DNA of 61,530 nucleotides, from contig JAJFUN010000079.1 of assembly GCA_021372375.1 (NCBI GenBank), positions 1 through 61,530 on the forward strand, read 5' to 3'. This DNA is from Pelosinus sp. GTDB lineage: Bacteria > Bacillota > Negativicutes > Propionisporales > Propionisporaceae. A program made the position numbers and the translations under genes. This document shows positions 26,306 to 34,236 of the stretch, in pieces. How positions within the stretch are numbered: the first letter of the stretch is position 1; every line of letters begins with the position of its first letter. The notes beneath the pieces are model-generated. The model was not told the DNA's origin and searched no databases. It saw only the letters and a list, made by a program, of their open reading frames with translations.

Positions 26306-26383
26306 ATTAACGGCATAAAAAGCAATCCATAATTGAAATAACCCTTACTATGCTGTCATTTTATTAGAAAAGAAGGGACTACA

Positions 26384-27790
26384 ATGAATCTTTTTCGCAC
26401 AAAAGCCCTTTCCTCTTTTACGAGGAATATCCAGCAGCAAAAGCTGCAAAAAAACCTAGGAGCTTTAGATATGCTACTTCTGGGTGTTGGCTGTATTATG
26501 GGCACAGGTATTTTTGTTTTTACCGGCGTCATTGCTGCTAAATACGCCGGTCCTGGTATTATGATCTCTTTACTCCTCTCCGCCATTGCGTGCGCCTTCT
26601 GCGCACTGTGCTACTCAGAACTAGCTTCCACCGTGCCTTTTGCCGGAAGTGCCTATACTTATGCTTATACCTCATTAGGAGAATTTTTTGCCTGGCTTGT
26701 TGGCTGGAGCCTGGTCCTTGAATATTCCCTGGCAGCCAGTTTGGTAGCTGCCGGCTGGTCAGCCTATACTACCGGACTCTTTAAATCAGCAGGCATCGAA
26801 CTTCCCCAAGCCTTTACCTCTGTTGCTGCTGACGGCGGCTTAATCAATGTACCGGCCATGCTGATCTTGTTATTCTTAAGTGTACTCTTAGTACGAGGCA
26901 CAAAAGAAAGCGCCACCATCAATAAAATCCTGGTAGGTGTAAAACTATCAGCTGTGTTTATCTTTTTGCTGCTGGCAGGCCCGAAAGTCAATCCGGCCAA
27001 TTGGTCGCCGCTTTTGCCCTTTGGTTTTTCCGGAGTAATGACTGGCGCCGCAACCATCTTCCTGGCTTACATTGGTTTTGACTGTGTTGCGACAGCGGCC
27101 GAAGAATGTAAACGTCCTAATCGAGATTTGCCTATCGGCATTATTGGTTCCCTGATCGTGTGCGCCATTTTGTATATATGCGTTGCCGCAGTGCTTACAG
27201 GGGTCGTCCCCTATCAGGAACTAAACAATGCTGAACCGGTAGCCTTTGCTTTACGCCAGCTAGGCTATAACATAGGATCCGCCCTGGTAGGTACCGGAGC
27301 TATTGCCGGCCTGACTACCGTACTAATGGCGGTTATGTATGGTCAAACCCGTATTTTCTTTGCCATGTCCCGTGATGGACTCATTCCGGCCGGCATCTGC
27401 AAAATTCATCCAAAATACGGAACTCCTCATATTGTAACCATCGTGTCCGGCATTCTTGTTGCCGTTATCGCCGGTTTGATTCCTGTCGATATTCTGGCTG
27501 AACTAGTTAATATCGGTACTCTTTTTGCCTTCTTAACAACCGCAATCGGTGTACTTGTTCTGCGTAAAACTGCGCCCAACGCTCACCGCCCTTTCCGCTG
27601 CCCGGCTGTCAATTTCGTAGCCCCGGCTGCCATTTTGTGCTGTGCCTATCTGATGTACAGCCTGCCTATTCAAACCTGGATTCGTTATTCCATATGGACA
27701 GGTATCGGTCTAGTCATATATTTTAGCTATAGCTACCGTCACAGCACCTTAGGGCAAGAAAAAGAAGAGTCACTAGAAAAGGCCGTCTAA
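26384..27790 (+). CDS. APC-family amino acid permease (YfnA/cationic amino acid transporter type)
   Basis: A 468-residue inner-membrane transporter with about 12 helices. Family motifs include LGVGCIMGTGIFVFTGV in helix 1 (unwound substrate site), SAIACAFCALCYSELAS, PFAGSAYTYAYTSLGE and IGFDCVATAAEECKRPNRDLP. It is most like the YfnA/CAT subgroup, which import amino acids by proton symport; specificity cannot be read. Single-gene unit with its own promoter and terminator. Confidence 0.9.
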   Translation: MNLFRTKALSSFTRNIQQQKLQKNLGALDMLLLGVGCIMGTGIFVFTGVIAAKYAGPGIMISLLLSAIACAFCALCYSELASTVPFAGSAYTYAYTSLGEFFAWLVGWSLVLEYSLAASLVAAGWSAYTTGLFKSAGIELPQAFTSVAADGGLINVPAMLILLFLSVLLVRGTKESATINKILVGVKLSAVFIFLLLAGPKVNPANWSPLLPFGFSGVMTGAATIFLAYIGFDCVATAAEECKRPNRDLPIGIIGSLIVCAILYICVAAVLTGVVPYQELNNAEPVAFALRQLGYNIGSALVGTGAIAGLTTVLMAVMYGQTRIFFAMSRDGLIPAGICKIHPKYGTPHIVTIVSGILVAVIAGLIPVDILAELVNIGTLFAFLTTAIGVLVLRKTAPNAHRPFRCPAVNFVAPAAILCCAYLMYSLPIQTWIRYSIWTGIGLVIYFSYSYRHSTLGQEKEESLEKAV

Positions 27791-27809
27791 GCAAAATGAT
27801 GGAAATTAT

Positions 27810-27852
27810 AAAAAACGAGGTATGGTAGTTTAAAACTCCAGCCTCGTTTTTT
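27810..27852. terminator. Terminator between permease and hydrogenase genes
   Basis: AAAAAACGAGG pairs with CCTCGTTTTTT around a short, partly paired loop; convergent genes on both sides can use it. Confidence 0.8.
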
Positions 27853-27901
27853 ATTTCTTTTATGGATCTTTCTTTATATTATTGGATAGCAATACTTACT
27901 T

Positions 27902-29632
27902 TTACATATCCCAATTATTATGATTTGTATGCAGCAGCAGATGCGACTTCTTGGAAAGTGGCGCTTCAAAATATTCCTTATATAGCCTGCCCACATCTTG
28001 ATTTTCATGAGAGAAGCGAATGGGCGCATTACTATCAAGGCAATATAGCGTTTTTCCGCGCAGCGCAGCTAATTCTTCGCCGTCATGGATTGGTTGTCCG
28101 CCCCCGCCGACACAGCCCCCGGGGCAAGCCATTACTTCAACAAAATCATAATGAACTTCACCTTTCTCTAAGGCTTCAATGAGCTTTCTTGCATTGCCAA
28201 GCCCATTTACAACAGCTGCTTTTACGGTTATTACGCCAATATCTATTTCGGCAGATAGCCAGCCTTTTGTCTCTCTGCTGCTTCGTACAATCCGAAAAGC
28301 ATCCGGCTCTGGATTTTTCTTGGTAATTAAAAAATATACTGAGCGAAGTGCGGCTTCCATTACGCCGCCGGTAGCGCCGAAAATAACCCCTGCACCGCTG
28401 CCGTCCTTCATCAGTTCATCACACTCTGCATCTTTGAGTGTATTTGGGTCAATATGCGCCGTTTTAATCATGCGATTTAGTTCTCTGGTCGTTAATACTA
28501 AATCAACATCATGTCCTGCATATTCCTCAAAATAGAGTTCCATGTTACTTTCGCCTTTTTTAGCGATACAAGGCATAATTGATACTGTGCAGATATTTTC
28601 CGGTTTTACGCCAATTTTATTAGCAAAATACGTTTTCATCACCGCGCCAAACATTTGCTGCGGTGATTTTGCGGTAGAAAGCTGCGGCACCAAATGAGGA
28701 AATTTGGCTTTACAAAAGCGTATCCAGCCAGGGCAGCAGGAAGTAAACATTGGCATCTTCTTGGTTTTATTATTCTTAAAACGCCCAACAAACTCAGTAC
28801 CCTCTTCCATAATGGTTAAGTCAGCTGAGAACACTGTATCAAATACATAATTAAACCCAATTCTTCGTAAGGCATCAACAATTTTACCCATAGTAGCCTC
28901 TTCGCGGCTTAAGCCTAATTCTTCGCCCCATGCGGCGCGAACTGCTGGCGCTACCTGTACGACAACAACCTTATCTTTTGCATCAATCGCGTTCCACACT
29001 TTTTCCGTATCATCGCGCTCCCGTAGGGCACCTACCGGACAATGAGTTACACACTGCCCACAAAGTGCACAATCCGCCTGCTCAATTTTACAGTTTCCAC
29101 TTATGCCAACAGAGACCCTAGAACCTGTACCGACCACATCCCACACCTTCACGCTCTGCACTTTATCACATACTTGAATACATCGCATGCATTTAATACA
29201 TTTTGAGGAATCTCTGATCAGCGGGAATTTTTTATTCCAAGGACGTCTTTCAAACTCTTGTTCATAGGGAACATTAATAATATTTAATTCATTGGCCAAT
29301 TTCTGGAGTGAGCAATTGCCGCATCGTACACAGGTCACGCAATTGCTGTCATGCTGTGACAAAATCATTTCAACAATAGTCTTGCGGTGTTTACGCACCT
29401 TAGGACTATTTGTATAAATAACCATACCATTTGCTACTTTGTTATTACACGAGGTAACGAGTTTATCCTTGCCTTCTATTTCTACTACACATACACGGCA
29501 GGCGCCAATTTCATTAATTTCTTTTAAATAACAGAGACTTGGTATTAAGATCCCGGCGCTTTCAGCCGCTTCAATAATTGTAGATTCTTCTGGTACTGAT
29601 ACTTTAATATTATCAATCTCCAAATTTACCAT
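27902..29632 (-). CDS. [FeFe] hydrogenase catalytic subunit (HydA/HndD type)
   Basis: A 576-residue iron-only hydrogenase. N-terminal 2Fe-2S domain (CYLKEINEIGACRVCVVE), the His-Cys3 segment (HDSNCVTCVRCGNC), two 4Fe-4S clusters (CIKCMRCIQVC, CALCGQCVTHCP), then the H-cluster domain with all three signatures: FTSCCPGW, MPCIAKKGE and MACPGGCVGGGGQP. It overlaps by seven bases the upstream gene for a NuoF-GltD-like fusion, so both subunits are made together. With that partner it fits the glutamate-synthase-linked (group A2) type. H2 evolution or uptake with NAD(P)(H) is expected but the direction is not known. Maturases HydEFG are not in this window. Confidence 0.93.
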   Translation of the reverse strand: MVNLEIDNIKVSVPEESTIIEAAESAGILIPSLCYLKEINEIGACRVCVVEIEGKDKLVTSCNNKVANGMVIYTNSPKVRKHRKTIVEMILSQHDSNCVTCVRCGNCSLQKLANELNIINVPYEQEFERRPWNKKFPLIRDSSKCIKCMRCIQVCDKVQSVKVWDVVGTGSRVSVGISGNCKIEQADCALCGQCVTHCPVGALRERDDTEKVWNAIDAKDKVVVVQVAPAVRAAWGEELGLSREEATMGKIVDALRRIGFNYVFDTVFSADLTIMEEGTEFVGRFKNNKTKKMPMFTSCCPGWIRFCKAKFPHLVPQLSTAKSPQQMFGAVMKTYFANKIGVKPENICTVSIMPCIAKKGESNMELYFEEYAGHDVDLVLTTRELNRMIKTAHIDPNTLKDAECDELMKDGSGAGVIFGATGGVMEAALRSVYFLITKKNPEPDAFRIVRSSRETKGWLSAEIDIGVITVKAAVVNGLGNARKLIEALEKGEVHYDFVEVMACPGGCVGGGGQPIHDGEELAALRGKTLYCLDSNAPIRFSHENQDVGRLYKEYFEAPLSKKSHLLLHTNHNNWDM

Positions 29633-31458
29633 AGACTTTCGCGACCTCCTTTAAATACACCGTAGCCAAAATGGTCACAACGGAGGCACCGAGAAGCTTC
29701 CTGTTTACCTTCTTCCTCTGTCATTCCATTTTCAACCCCGTCAAAATCATGAATTCTCGTGCCTACTTCTCTTTCTGTCATGCTGACCCGGCCTAAACGT
29801 GTTCTATTGGAAAAATCATTTTCAGGGACCTTTACATCACATGAAATGGAATGATTATAGCCTAAATATTCATCTATATTGGCAGCAACCACCTTAGCAG
29901 CGGCAATTGCCTTTACCACAGAGGCCGGACCTGTTGCACAATCGCCGCCGGCAAATACACCTGGAATGTAATCAAAGCCACCATATTTTTCTGCCTGTAT
30001 TCTACCTGATTTAACCGGTACGCCGGCCTCGGCAAAATGTTCTGATTCGATATCTTGTCCAATCGCAACGATTAATGTATTACAAGGAATAAATACGTCT
30101 TCATCACCGGTTGGCCGCACCGTTGTCCTAAGATTTTCCACCTTGCTAACCATCTGAGGGGTAACCCAAATTCCTTTCAAATGACCTTTTTCATCAACTT
30201 CAATTTTTTTTGGCGCCTTCAGCGTCTGTACTTCAACACCTTCGGCAATCGCACCTTCAATTTCATCTTTCAAGGCCGTCATATCAGTCACGCGTCTTCG
30301 ATATACAATACTAACCTTTTTCGCGCCTAATCTTATGGCAGTCCGCACCGCATCCATCGACACATTACCGCCGCCAATTACGGCTACTTCCTGTCCGGTG
30401 AAATCAAGCTCCACATCCTCTCCTACATCACGCAGGAACTTAACAGCTGAAACAACACCCTCTGCTTCTTCACCAGAAATACCAAGTTTTTTATCTGAGC
30501 TGGCACCAATTGTTATCAGCACAGCATCATATTCTTCTCTTAAGCTTTGAATGGTTACATCCTTGCCAATTCTCACGCCATATTGCACTTTTACACCGGT
30601 TGCTAAAATAACATTGATGTCATCATCCAGCCGATTTTTGGGTAACCTATAATTGGGAATGCCATACCGCAGCATTCCACCAAGCTTAGGCAGCATTTCA
30701 TACACAACTACCTGATGGCCCATAAGCTGTAAATAATAGGCTGCACTGAGGCCGCTAGGCCCGCCGCCAACAATTGCGATACGTTTGCCGGTACTTTCAC
30801 TGCAAGGCGGCGGTAATACTTCTCCGGCAAGATCTGCCGCCATCCGCTTTAGGCCGCGAATATTAACCGAAGCATCTACCATATTTCTTCTGCATCTGGC
30901 TTCACAAGGATGTTCGCAAATAAAACCGCAGGTAGTTGGAAATGGATTATCCTTACGAATAAGACGAATGGCATCCTGATATCTTCCTTCATGCACTAAA
31001 GCAATGTAACCAGGTATATCTACACCTGCCGGACATAAGGATACACAAGGTACTGCCTGTTCATATTGGCAGGTACATCCGCCTTGCTTGATATGCTCCT
31101 CATAATCTTGTCTAAAAGCAATTAACCCTCGATGAATTATATTGGCAGCCTCATACCCAATGGCACAGTCAGCTGTCTCAATGATGTTTAAAGCGGTTTT
31201 TTCCATCAGCGCAAGTGTATCGAGACTACCTTTGCCATCGAGTATATCCCTTATCATATATTTTAATTGTCCAAGACCTACGCGGCATGGTACACACTTC
31301 CCGCAGGATTGGGCATGACAAAGCTCCAGAAAGGCCTTAGACATATCAATAGGGCATAAACCTGATGTACTTGATTCAATTCTGTGTTCCAAATCTCGAT
31401 AAAGACGTTCTAGAACAACTTGTGCGTTATTGGGCACTGACATTTCTAATCTACTCAT
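29626..31458 (-). CDS. Hydrogenase partner: NuoF 4Fe-4S domain fused to glutamate-synthase-beta-like NAD(P)H oxidoreductase
   Basis: Residues ~45-115 match the C-terminal iron-sulfur region of NuoF/HydB (CGKCVPCRVGLGQL ... ADCAIG). From ~135 on it is GltD/NfnB-like: cluster cysteines CVSLCPAGVDIPGYI and CGFICEHPCEARCRR, FAD site IVGGGPSGLSAAYYL, NAD(P)H site VIGGGNVSMDAVRTA, and C-terminal FAGGDCATGPASVV plus RCLRC. The usual N-terminal FMN/NADH half of NuoF is absent. It should pass electrons between NAD(P)H and the hydrogenase subunit. Alternatively it could serve a bifurcating reaction with ferredoxin; this is open. Confidence 0.88.
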   Translation of the reverse strand: MSRLEMSVPNNAQVVLERLYRDLEHRIESSTSGLCPIDMSKAFLELCHAQSCGKCVPCRVGLGQLKYMIRDILDGKGSLDTLALMEKTALNIIETADCAIGYEAANIIHRGLIAFRQDYEEHIKQGGCTCQYEQAVPCVSLCPAGVDIPGYIALVHEGRYQDAIRLIRKDNPFPTTCGFICEHPCEARCRRNMVDASVNIRGLKRMAADLAGEVLPPPCSESTGKRIAIVGGGPSGLSAAYYLQLMGHQVVVYEMLPKLGGMLRYGIPNYRLPKNRLDDDINVILATGVKVQYGVRIGKDVTIQSLREEYDAVLITIGASSDKKLGISGEEAEGVVSAVKFLRDVGEDVELDFTGQEVAVIGGGNVSMDAVRTAIRLGAKKVSIVYRRRVTDMTALKDEIEGAIAEGVEVQTLKAPKKIEVDEKGHLKGIWVTPQMVSKVENLRTTVRPTGDEDVFIPCNTLIVAIGQDIESEHFAEAGVPVKSGRIQAEKYGGFDYIPGVFAGGDCATGPASVVKAIAAAKVVAANIDEYLGYNHSISCDVKVPENDFSNRTRLGRVSMTEREVGTRIHDFDGVENGMTEEEGKQEASRCLRCDHFGYGVFKGGRESLW

Positions 31459-31515
31459 ATTTCCCCTTCCTTTCTAACATCTTATAAATTTAAGTTTGTT
31501 TTAACGAAAGTTGAT

Positions 31516-31543
31516 ACTATATGCTATTACATAGAAGCGTCAA
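31516..31543 (-). promoter_or_regulatory. Promoter of the hydrogenase operon
   Basis: Minus strand TTGACG (31538-31543), 16-base spacer, TATAGT (31516-31521), about 60 bases before the first start codon. The remaining gap to 31776 holds only a terminator. Confidence 0.7.
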
Positions 31544-31728
31544 ATAATACTGCAATAGTTAGCCACATGTTTATCAATATTATATAAAAAACCAAAACTG
31601 CCCTAAAAAAGTGTGTATTGTTTGACCTTACCACAAAATAGCAGATATTTCAACAAATATCTGCTACTATATTCCACATTACGAAAGATAGAAAGTCTAC
31701 CTTGCATTACTGCATTATTTGTCTATAT

Positions 31729-31771
31729 AAAAAGGCTGCAGCTCACTCATTCTGAGCAGCTGCAGCTTTTT
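31729..31771 (-). terminator. Terminator of the TPR-like gene
   Basis: CTGCAGCT arms with an inner GCTCA/TGAGC stem; on the minus strand a T5 run follows. It starts six bases after the stop codon. Confidence 0.8.
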
Positions 31772-31776
31772 ACTCT

Positions 31777-32346
31777 TTACCTGTTCTTAATATATTTTGC
31801 GAACTCTTCTAATAGTAATATAACAAAATTGCCTAAATATTTGTCTCTGTCTATCAGGTAACTTTGTAAGAACCAATGCCCAACTTTTATAGCTTCCTCA
31901 TTCAAGTTTTTTTCATATTTATTACGATCAAAGGGATAAGGATATTTTAACGCGGCTACTTCCTCGCTATTTTGATAATATGGATCGATAGTTTGCCGAT
32001 AATGAATTACATGGGTGTTAGTGTTTTTAAGAATTTCGAATTTAAAATGTTTTGACAGAAGTTCTTTCATAGTCGGTATCTCAGCCAATGAATAGCCAAA
32101 ATGTCTATATAAATCCGCTTCTATATTTTCAAGAGATTCTTTTCCGTTAAAGACAGGCAAAAAGCAGATTAGATAGCTGGCAGCTGACAACTCGTATTTA
32201 CCCATTATATAAAGTAAATTCCCGAAACCAAACAAAATGTCGGCATCTTCCTTAAAAGCTGTTACTGCTTTAATATAACGGCTATGCGCGCCGTTATAGT
32301 CGCCTTCACGCTTTTTGGCGGCTGCTTCAAGTGCTATGATTGACAT
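31777..32346 (-). CDS. Small TPR-like protein
   Basis: A 189-residue cytosolic protein. Residues ~1-75 contain two TPR-like helical pairs (ALEAAAKKREGDYNGAHSRYIKAV; ADILFGFGNLLYIMGKYELSAASYL); the rest is charged, helical and unassigned, ending LLLEEFAKYIKNR. GGAGGG six bases before the ATG at 32344-32346 sets the start. It may act as a protein-binding scaffold; no partner is evident. Confidence 0.65.
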   Translation of the reverse strand: MSIIALEAAAKKREGDYNGAHSRYIKAVTAFKEDADILFGFGNLLYIMGKYELSAASYLICFLPVFNGKESLENIEADLYRHFGYSLAEIPTMKELLSKHFKFEILKNTNTHVIHYRQTIDPYYQNSEEVAALKYPYPFDRNKYEKNLNEEAIKVGHWFLQSYLIDRDKYLGNFVILLLEEFAKYIKNR

Positions 32347-32501
32347 TTTTAACCCTCCATTACCCAATCAACAGTCAATTTTCTTTTAAATCAGTTACTT
32401 CTGTTAATTATCATTCTAGAAGGATTTCATAAAATCCTTCAAATTACTGTATTTTTCTAGCAAAAAATGTTTATTTTACAAGAAAATTTTTGCGTATTAA
32501 T

Positions 32502-32654
32502 TCACTCATTCCCCACTTCTTCAATTGTGATCCGGACACGCTTGCCCTCTACTTCCCAAAGAATATCTTCTATCGTGTTAAAATTATCACTACCCTCTAA
32601 ACCCCATTGGGCTTTTATATCACGCCTGGCAACTCCTTCAAATACCATTTTCAT
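32502..32654 (-). CDS. 50-residue conserved-looking small protein
   Basis: A short reading frame beginning MKMVFEGVARRDIKAQWG and ending RVRITIEEVGNE, with a GGTGG-type ribosome site. It has balanced charge, a beta-like C-terminal strand and normal codon use, and it lies alone between the TPR gene and ilvE. No family is recognised. A possible Shine-Dalgarno and the lack of competing frames support it being real. Confidence 0.5.
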   Translation of the reverse strand: MKMVFEGVARRDIKAQWGLEGSDNFNTIEDILWEVEGKRVRITIEEVGNE

Positions 32655-32764
32655 GTAAGCCACCGCTTTCCTGTAGTTTTTTCATTGGGTATTTTGCCCG
32701 TAACTGCCCTCTTCTAGCCCTTTTTTAACATGCTGTATTTAGTCCGGTGGTATTGAACAGAAAA

Positions 32765-32792
32765 TGCCCCAACAAGGTATCTTGTCAGGGCA
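32765..32792 (-). terminator. Terminator of ilvE
   Basis: GCCCTGACAAG and CTTGTTGGGGC form an 11-bp stem with two G-T pairs and a four-base loop, followed by ATTTTCTG on the minus strand, 24 bases after the stop. Confidence 0.7.
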
Positions 32793-32815
32793 ATTCATCA
32801 GACGCATAAGAAATC

Positions 32816-33841
32816 TTATTTAATAACTTTAATCCAGCCTGCTGGCGCTTCAATACGTCCCATCTGAATGCCAGTTAAGGTATCATGTAATTTTTGAATG
32901 ACAGGTCCCATATTCGTCATCCCGCTGGGGAAGCATATTTCTTTGCCATGATCTACAATCTTGCCTACCGGAGAAATAACAGCGGCGGTTCCACAAAGTC
33001 CACATTCTGCAAAATCTTTGAGTTCCTCCACATAAACAGTGCGTTCTTCCACTTCTAAACCAAGATACTTTTCTGCTACTGCCATTAATGAACGGCGTGT
33101 AATAGAAGGCAGAATACTGCTTGACTTTGGCGTGACCACTTTATTATCTTTAGTTACAAATAAGAAATTGGCACCGCCCGTTTCTTCGACTTTTGTTCTT
33201 GTTGCCGGATCTAAAAACATATTTTCATCAAAGCCATTAGCATGTGCAGTAACTGAGGCATGAAGGCTCATGGCATAGTTAAGCCCTGCTTTAATATGAC
33301 CGGTGCCATTAGGTGCTGCACGATCAAAATCACTAATACAAAGCGTTAGCGGTTTAACGCCGCCTTTAAAATATGGGCCAACCGGTGTTACGAGCACTCT
33401 AAATTGATATTCATTCGCTGGTTTTACGCCAATTACCGATCCTGATGCAAACATATACGGACGAATATAAAGAGTAGCACCGCTGCCATAGGGAGGTACC
33501 CAAGCTTCATTAGCCTCTACAGTCTTAACAATAGCATCGACAAAGCGCTCTTTAGGGTAAACTGGCATTTCCAATCTTCTGCATGAATCTTCCATACGTT
33601 CCCCATTTAAATCAGGGCGAAAGGTAACGATATGCCCATCTTCCGTGGTATAAGCCTTCATTCCTTCAAAACATGACTGAGAATACTGCAGCACACCTGC
33701 ACATTCACCGATAGTAATTGTTGCATCAGAAATTAAGGCTCCGTCATCCCATTTACCGTTTTGAAAGTTTGAAACAAATCTCTTATCTGTCTTGATATAG
33801 GCAAATCCAAGATTGGTCCAATCGATATTTTTCTTTTCCAT
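32816..33841 (-). CDS. ilvE: Branched-chain amino acid aminotransferase
   Basis: A class IV PLP aminotransferase, 341 residues, of the long BCAT2-like type. It interconverts Val, Leu and Ile with their 2-keto acids. Motifs: SQSCFEGMKAYTTEDG, FRPDLNGERMEDS, GTGHIKAGLNYAMSL holding the PLP lysine, and EETGGANFLFV. A valine-type T-box leader precedes it, so expression should rise when charged tRNA is scarce. Confidence 0.94.
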   Translation of the reverse strand: MEKKNIDWTNLGFAYIKTDKRFVSNFQNGKWDDGALISDATITIGECAGVLQYSQSCFEGMKAYTTEDGHIVTFRPDLNGERMEDSCRRLEMPVYPKERFVDAIVKTVEANEAWVPPYGSGATLYIRPYMFASGSVIGVKPANEYQFRVLVTPVGPYFKGGVKPLTLCISDFDRAAPNGTGHIKAGLNYAMSLHASVTAHANGFDENMFLDPATRTKVEETGGANFLFVTKDNKVVTPKSSSILPSITRRSLMAVAEKYLGLEVEERTVYVEELKDFAECGLCGTAAVISPVGKIVDHGKEICFPSGMTNMGPVIQKLHDTLTGIQMGRIEAPAGWIKVIK

Positions 33842-33869
33842 AATTACCTATCCCCTTCTAATAAATTTA

Positions 33870-34128
33870 AATAAAAAAACTCGTCCTTGTTATACAAGGA
33901 CGAGTTATTACCCGCGGTACCACCTTAATTGCATGAAAGATGCCTCTCTTCGGTTCTTATAAACCTAAGCCGTGTAACGTGGCTAAGCCGGTATTTCTTA
34001 CTCTGTTCAGAAATACAGTTCTGGAACGACTTTCATTTCCCGCTTGCTATCGGCTCACACCAACCGCCGACTCTCTGAAAGCTTACTGGAATTACTCTTT
34101 CCATCATCACTTTTTCCAATATTGTTTA
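33870..34128 (-). ncRNA. T-box leader of ilvE
   Basis: The minus strand holds the T-box sequence AGGTGGTACCGCGG (33912-33925) and a terminator with ACTCGTCCTTGT arms plus T7 (33872-33905). Upstream is Stem I with an AGAGTA loop segment and AGAGAGTCGG. The 3' side of the specifier loop reads GAAAGTCG, giving GTC (valine) as the specifier at 34028-34030. The leader senses uncharged tRNA-Val and prevents termination. The class is certain; the specifier was placed by eye. Confidence 0.93.
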
Positions 34129-34134
34129 AAATGT

Positions 34135-34163
34135 ATTGTAACAGTTACATAATAAAATGTCAA
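34135..34163 (-). promoter_or_regulatory. Promoter of the ilvE T-box unit
   Basis: Minus strand TTGACA (34158-34163), 17-base spacer, TACAAT (34135-34140). Transcription starts near 34128, just before T-box Stem I. Confidence 0.88.
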
Positions 34164-34186
34164 TGGATAAAATTAACTATAAAAAA

Positions 34187-34224
34187 GGCGCTTGGCTCTT
34201 AGCTCCTAGCTCCTAGCCAAGCGC
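34187..34224 (-). terminator. Terminator of the GGDEF-EAL gene with heptad-repeat loop
   Basis: GGCGCTTGGC and GCCAAGCGCC form a perfect 10-bp stem; the loop consists of near-repeats of TAGGAGC. A T6 run follows on the minus strand. Confidence 0.85.
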
Positions 34225-34236
34225 CAAAAGCCAACT

